Shown here: one piece after another, positions 31,715 to 33,098 of the stretch
How positions within the stretch are numbered: position 1 is the stretch's first letter
How the letters are laid out: every line of letters starts with the position of its first letter
Source of the DNA: Sulfuricaulis sp.
Lineage (GTDB): Bacteria; Pseudomonadota; Gammaproteobacteria; Acidiferrobacterales; Sulfurifustaceae
NCBI GenBank assembly: GCA_030650525.1
Contig: JAUSDQ010000216.1
Location: 1 to 33,098, forward strand
DNA length: 33,098 bases
Direction: 5' to 3'
Position numbers and translations under genes: made by a program
Notes under the pieces: model-generated
Database searches by the model: none
Seen by the model: only the letters and a program-made list of their open reading frames with translations
Told to the model about the DNA's origin: nothing

Positions 31715-32473
31715 ATGCACATCATCATTCCTGCGCGTTATGACTCGACCCGCCTGCCGGGCAAACCGCTCGCGGACGTCGCCGGCAAACCGCTGATCCA
31801 GCGCGTGCACGAATGCGCCGCGCAAGCCGGCGCTACCGCGATCACCATCGCCACCGACGACGAGCGCATCCGTGCCGCCGCCGAGGGTTTCGGTGCGCGA
31901 GTATGCATGACCTCGCCAAAGCATCGTACCGGCACCGACCGGCTCGCCGAGGTGATCGAGAAGCAGGCCATCGGCGCGGACGAAATCGTGGTCAACCTGC
32001 AGGGCGACGAACCGCTGATGCCGCCCGAACTGATCCGTGAAGTCGCGGGCAAACTTGCCGCGCACAAGGATGCAATGGTGGCCACCGCCTGTCATGCGAT
32101 CCATGACCGCGAATCGCTCGTGAATCCCAACGTGGTCAAGGTCGTATGCGATGCCAAAGGTTACGCGCTCTATTTCAGCCGCGCGGCCATTCCCTGGCCG
32201 CGTGAAGTCATGGCCGGGCAAAGTGGCACGGCGATCCAGGCCTACCGTCACATCGGTCTATACGCCTACCGCGCCGGTTTCGTACGCCGCTACGCCTCAT
32301 GGCCGCCTTGTCCGCCGGAGGAGGCCGAGCAACTGGAACAGTTACGTGTTTTATGGCACGGCGAACGCATCGTCGTGCACGAGGCGCGCGCGATGCCCGA
32401 GGCCGGCGTGGACACGCCGGAGGATCTCGATCGCGTGCGGAAATATTTTTCAGCCGCGGATAAACGCAGATAA
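31715..32473 (+). CDS. kdsB: 3-deoxy-manno-octulosonate cytidylyltransferase
   Basis: This 252-residue CMP-Kdo synthetase activates Kdo for LPS core assembly. HIIIPARYDSTRLPGKPLADV, HRTGTDRLAEV, NLQGDEPLM, YFSRAAIPWPR, HIGLYAYRAGFVRRY and GVDTPEDLDRV are all family motifs. The ATG at 31715 is better than the TTG at 31703, which lies on the edge of repeat copy E; no Shine-Dalgarno site is visible. The C-terminal residues (SAADKRR) and the stop codon lie in a repeat-like sequence, AGCCGCGGATAAACGCAGAT, similar to the family at 13431 and 22065. Confidence 0.96.
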   Translation: MHIIIPARYDSTRLPGKPLADVAGKPLIQRVHECAAQAGATAITIATDDERIRAAAEGFGARVCMTSPKHRTGTDRLAEVIEKQAIGADEIVVNLQGDEPLMPPELIREVAGKLAAHKDAMVATACHAIHDRESLVNPNVVKVVCDAKGYALYFSRAAIPWPREVMAGQSGTAIQAYRHIGLYAYRAGFVRRYASWPPCPPEEAEQLEQLRVLWHGERIVVHEARAMPEAGVDTPEDLDRVRKYFSAADKRR

Positions 32474-32476
32474 ATA
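32452..32476. repeat. AACCGC/GCGGTT-family half repeat at the kdsB end
   Basis: AGCCGCGGATAAACGCAGAT is the left-arm-like half of the repeats at 13431-13515 and 22065-22136. It encodes the last residues and stop of kdsB. The expected right arm is not seen; instead the GTAGGGTGGGC palindrome begins 5 bp later. Confidence 0.55.
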
Positions 32477-32480
32477 AATA

Positions 32481-32550
32481 ATGTAGGGTGGGCACCGCCC
32501 ACCGTCGGACAGTCAGCGAAGCCGTATTGGTGGGCAATGCCCACCCTACG
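32481..32550. repeat. GTAGGGTGGGC palindromic repeat
   Basis: GTAGGGTGGGC at the left end and GCCCACCCTAC at the right end are exact reverse complements around a core containing GCCGTATTGGTGGGC. It is of the same family as the right parts of 24233-24436 and 25071-25135. It separates kdsB from the phosphatase gene. Confidence 0.8.
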
Positions 32551-32586
32551 AAGAATATATGTGGTTGCTTTTGTCGGAGTTGAAAC

Positions 32587-33063
32587 ATGGTAAGAGTGTT
32601 ATTTGTATGCCTCGGTAACATCTGCCGCTCGCCAACGGCGGAAGGGGTTTTCCGGAAACTGGTCCAGGATGAAAAACTGGATCATCTCTTTGAAATCGAT
32701 TCGGCCGGCACCCATGCCTATCACGTCGGCGCGCCGCCGGATGAGCGCGCCCAGGCCGCCTGCGCGCGCCGCGGCATCGACATCAGCGGCCTGAGCGGGC
32801 GCAAGGCCATCGCCGCGGATATCGAGAGATTCGATTACGTCCTGGCCATGGACCGCGAGAATTTCGAAAACCTGATCGACATCTGTCCGCCGGGCCATGA
32901 AACGCGCATCCGACTTTTCTTGGAGTTTGCCGCCGACCGGCCGGAGGAAGAAGTGCCCGATCCCTATTATGGCGGACCGAGCGGCTTCGATCGCATGCTG
33001 GACATGATCGAAGCCGCCGCGCGCGGCTTGCTCGCGGACATCCGGCGCACGCGACGCTTGTAA
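32587..33063 (+). CDS. Low-molecular-weight protein-tyrosine phosphatase
   Basis: This 158-residue protein has the P-loop V-CLGNICRS with nucleophile C8 and R14, and the general acid Asp in DPYYGG (D125), the complete low-molecular-weight PTP set. It removes phosphate from tyrosine or arginine residues or small molecules. In many gammaproteobacteria this gene stands after kdsB and before murB, and the order here agrees; murB would be expected beyond the window. The GTTG-rich leader has a weak GGAG about 8 nt before the ATG. It is likely to share the upstream transcript despite the repeat. Confidence 0.95.
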   Translation: MVRVLFVCLGNICRSPTAEGVFRKLVQDEKLDHLFEIDSAGTHAYHVGAPPDERAQAACARRGIDISGLSGRKAIAADIERFDYVLAMDRENFENLIDICPPGHETRIRLFLEFAADRPEEEVPDPYYGGPSGFDRMLDMIEAAARGLLADIRRTRRL

Positions 33064-33098
33064 CGCCGATAAATAGGGTCGGAATCGAATGGCACCTA
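33064..33098. other. Repeat-like sequence at the right edge
   Basis: AAATAGGGTCGGAATCGAAT with GGCACCTA at its end resembles, in reverse complement, the AGGTGCC...TATTTA stretch at about 140-180. It may be the end of a dispersed element that continues outside the window. Confidence 0.35.

Overview
The window looks like the chromosome of a gammaproteobacterium of fairly high GC content. The basis is gene content and order: rpsF-rpsR-rplI-dnaB-alr-radA, a succinylase-type dapC-dapD-dapE set, DbpA, YaiL-like DUF2058, a Lol lipoprotein exporter, and a lipid A/Kdo block (DUF2062 // comEC - exbB - exbD - msbA - lpxK - trm112-like - kdsB - low-molecular-weight phosphatase) that resembles the Pseudomonas-type order. 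No genus can be fixed from sequence reading alone. No tRNA, rRNA, CRISPR array or intact transposase gene was seen.

Layout. 1-2560 is accessory: the tail of a broken AbiEii-like nucleotidyltransferase, a DnaQ-like exonuclease, a HigB/HigA-type toxin-antitoxin pair and a cluster of palindromic repeats. 2563-4546 (minus) holds DUF2058 and the DbpA RNA helicase. 4547-5008 is mostly repeats. A candidate promoter and an S6:S18-type leader hairpin then precede rpsF-rpsR-rplI, followed by dnaB, alr and radA. 10435-15687 (minus) runs dapC, dapD, dapE, a PP2C phosphatase and a two-FHA protein. 15733-17916 holds an EamA transporter, a small basic protein, TusA, a 37-residue Lys-rich protein and an apparently frameshifted membrane-anchored protein. 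18030-20296 (minus) has two c-type cytochromes and YggS. 20416-24214 has DciA, CapA, a single LolC/E-type permease and LolD. 24507-33063 is the DUF2062/comEC/lipid A block.

How the genes work together. dapC/D/E carry three steps of the succinyl route to diaminopimelate, and alr supplies D-alanine, both for peptidoglycan. msbA, lpxK and kdsB build and move the lipid A-Kdo core of LPS, with ExbB/ExbD-type proteins and Lol proteins also serving the envelope. DnaB and its probable loader DciA are both here, with RadA. The two cytochromes are exported and may form a small electron-transfer unit. PP2C plus FHA suggests Ser/Thr phospho-signalling, but no kinase gene is in view.

No clearly new multi-gene system was found. 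The most distinctive signal is a set of dispersed palindromic repeat families in the gene boundaries: (i) hairpins with arms built of short CAGGATT-containing units, five copies, one with a perfect 37-bp inverted repeat; (ii) a CCCGCC-rich element in three copies; (iii) two MITE-like elements with perfect 14-bp and 10-bp terminal inverted repeats; (iv) an AACCGCxGAT/GCGGTT family. Some copies form the last codons or the stop codon of alr, radA and kdsB, and genes directly downstream of copies often lack a visible Shine-Dalgarno site. Other points of interest are comEC without a standard start codon at its expected N-terminus and a reading frame broken near 17830-17860.
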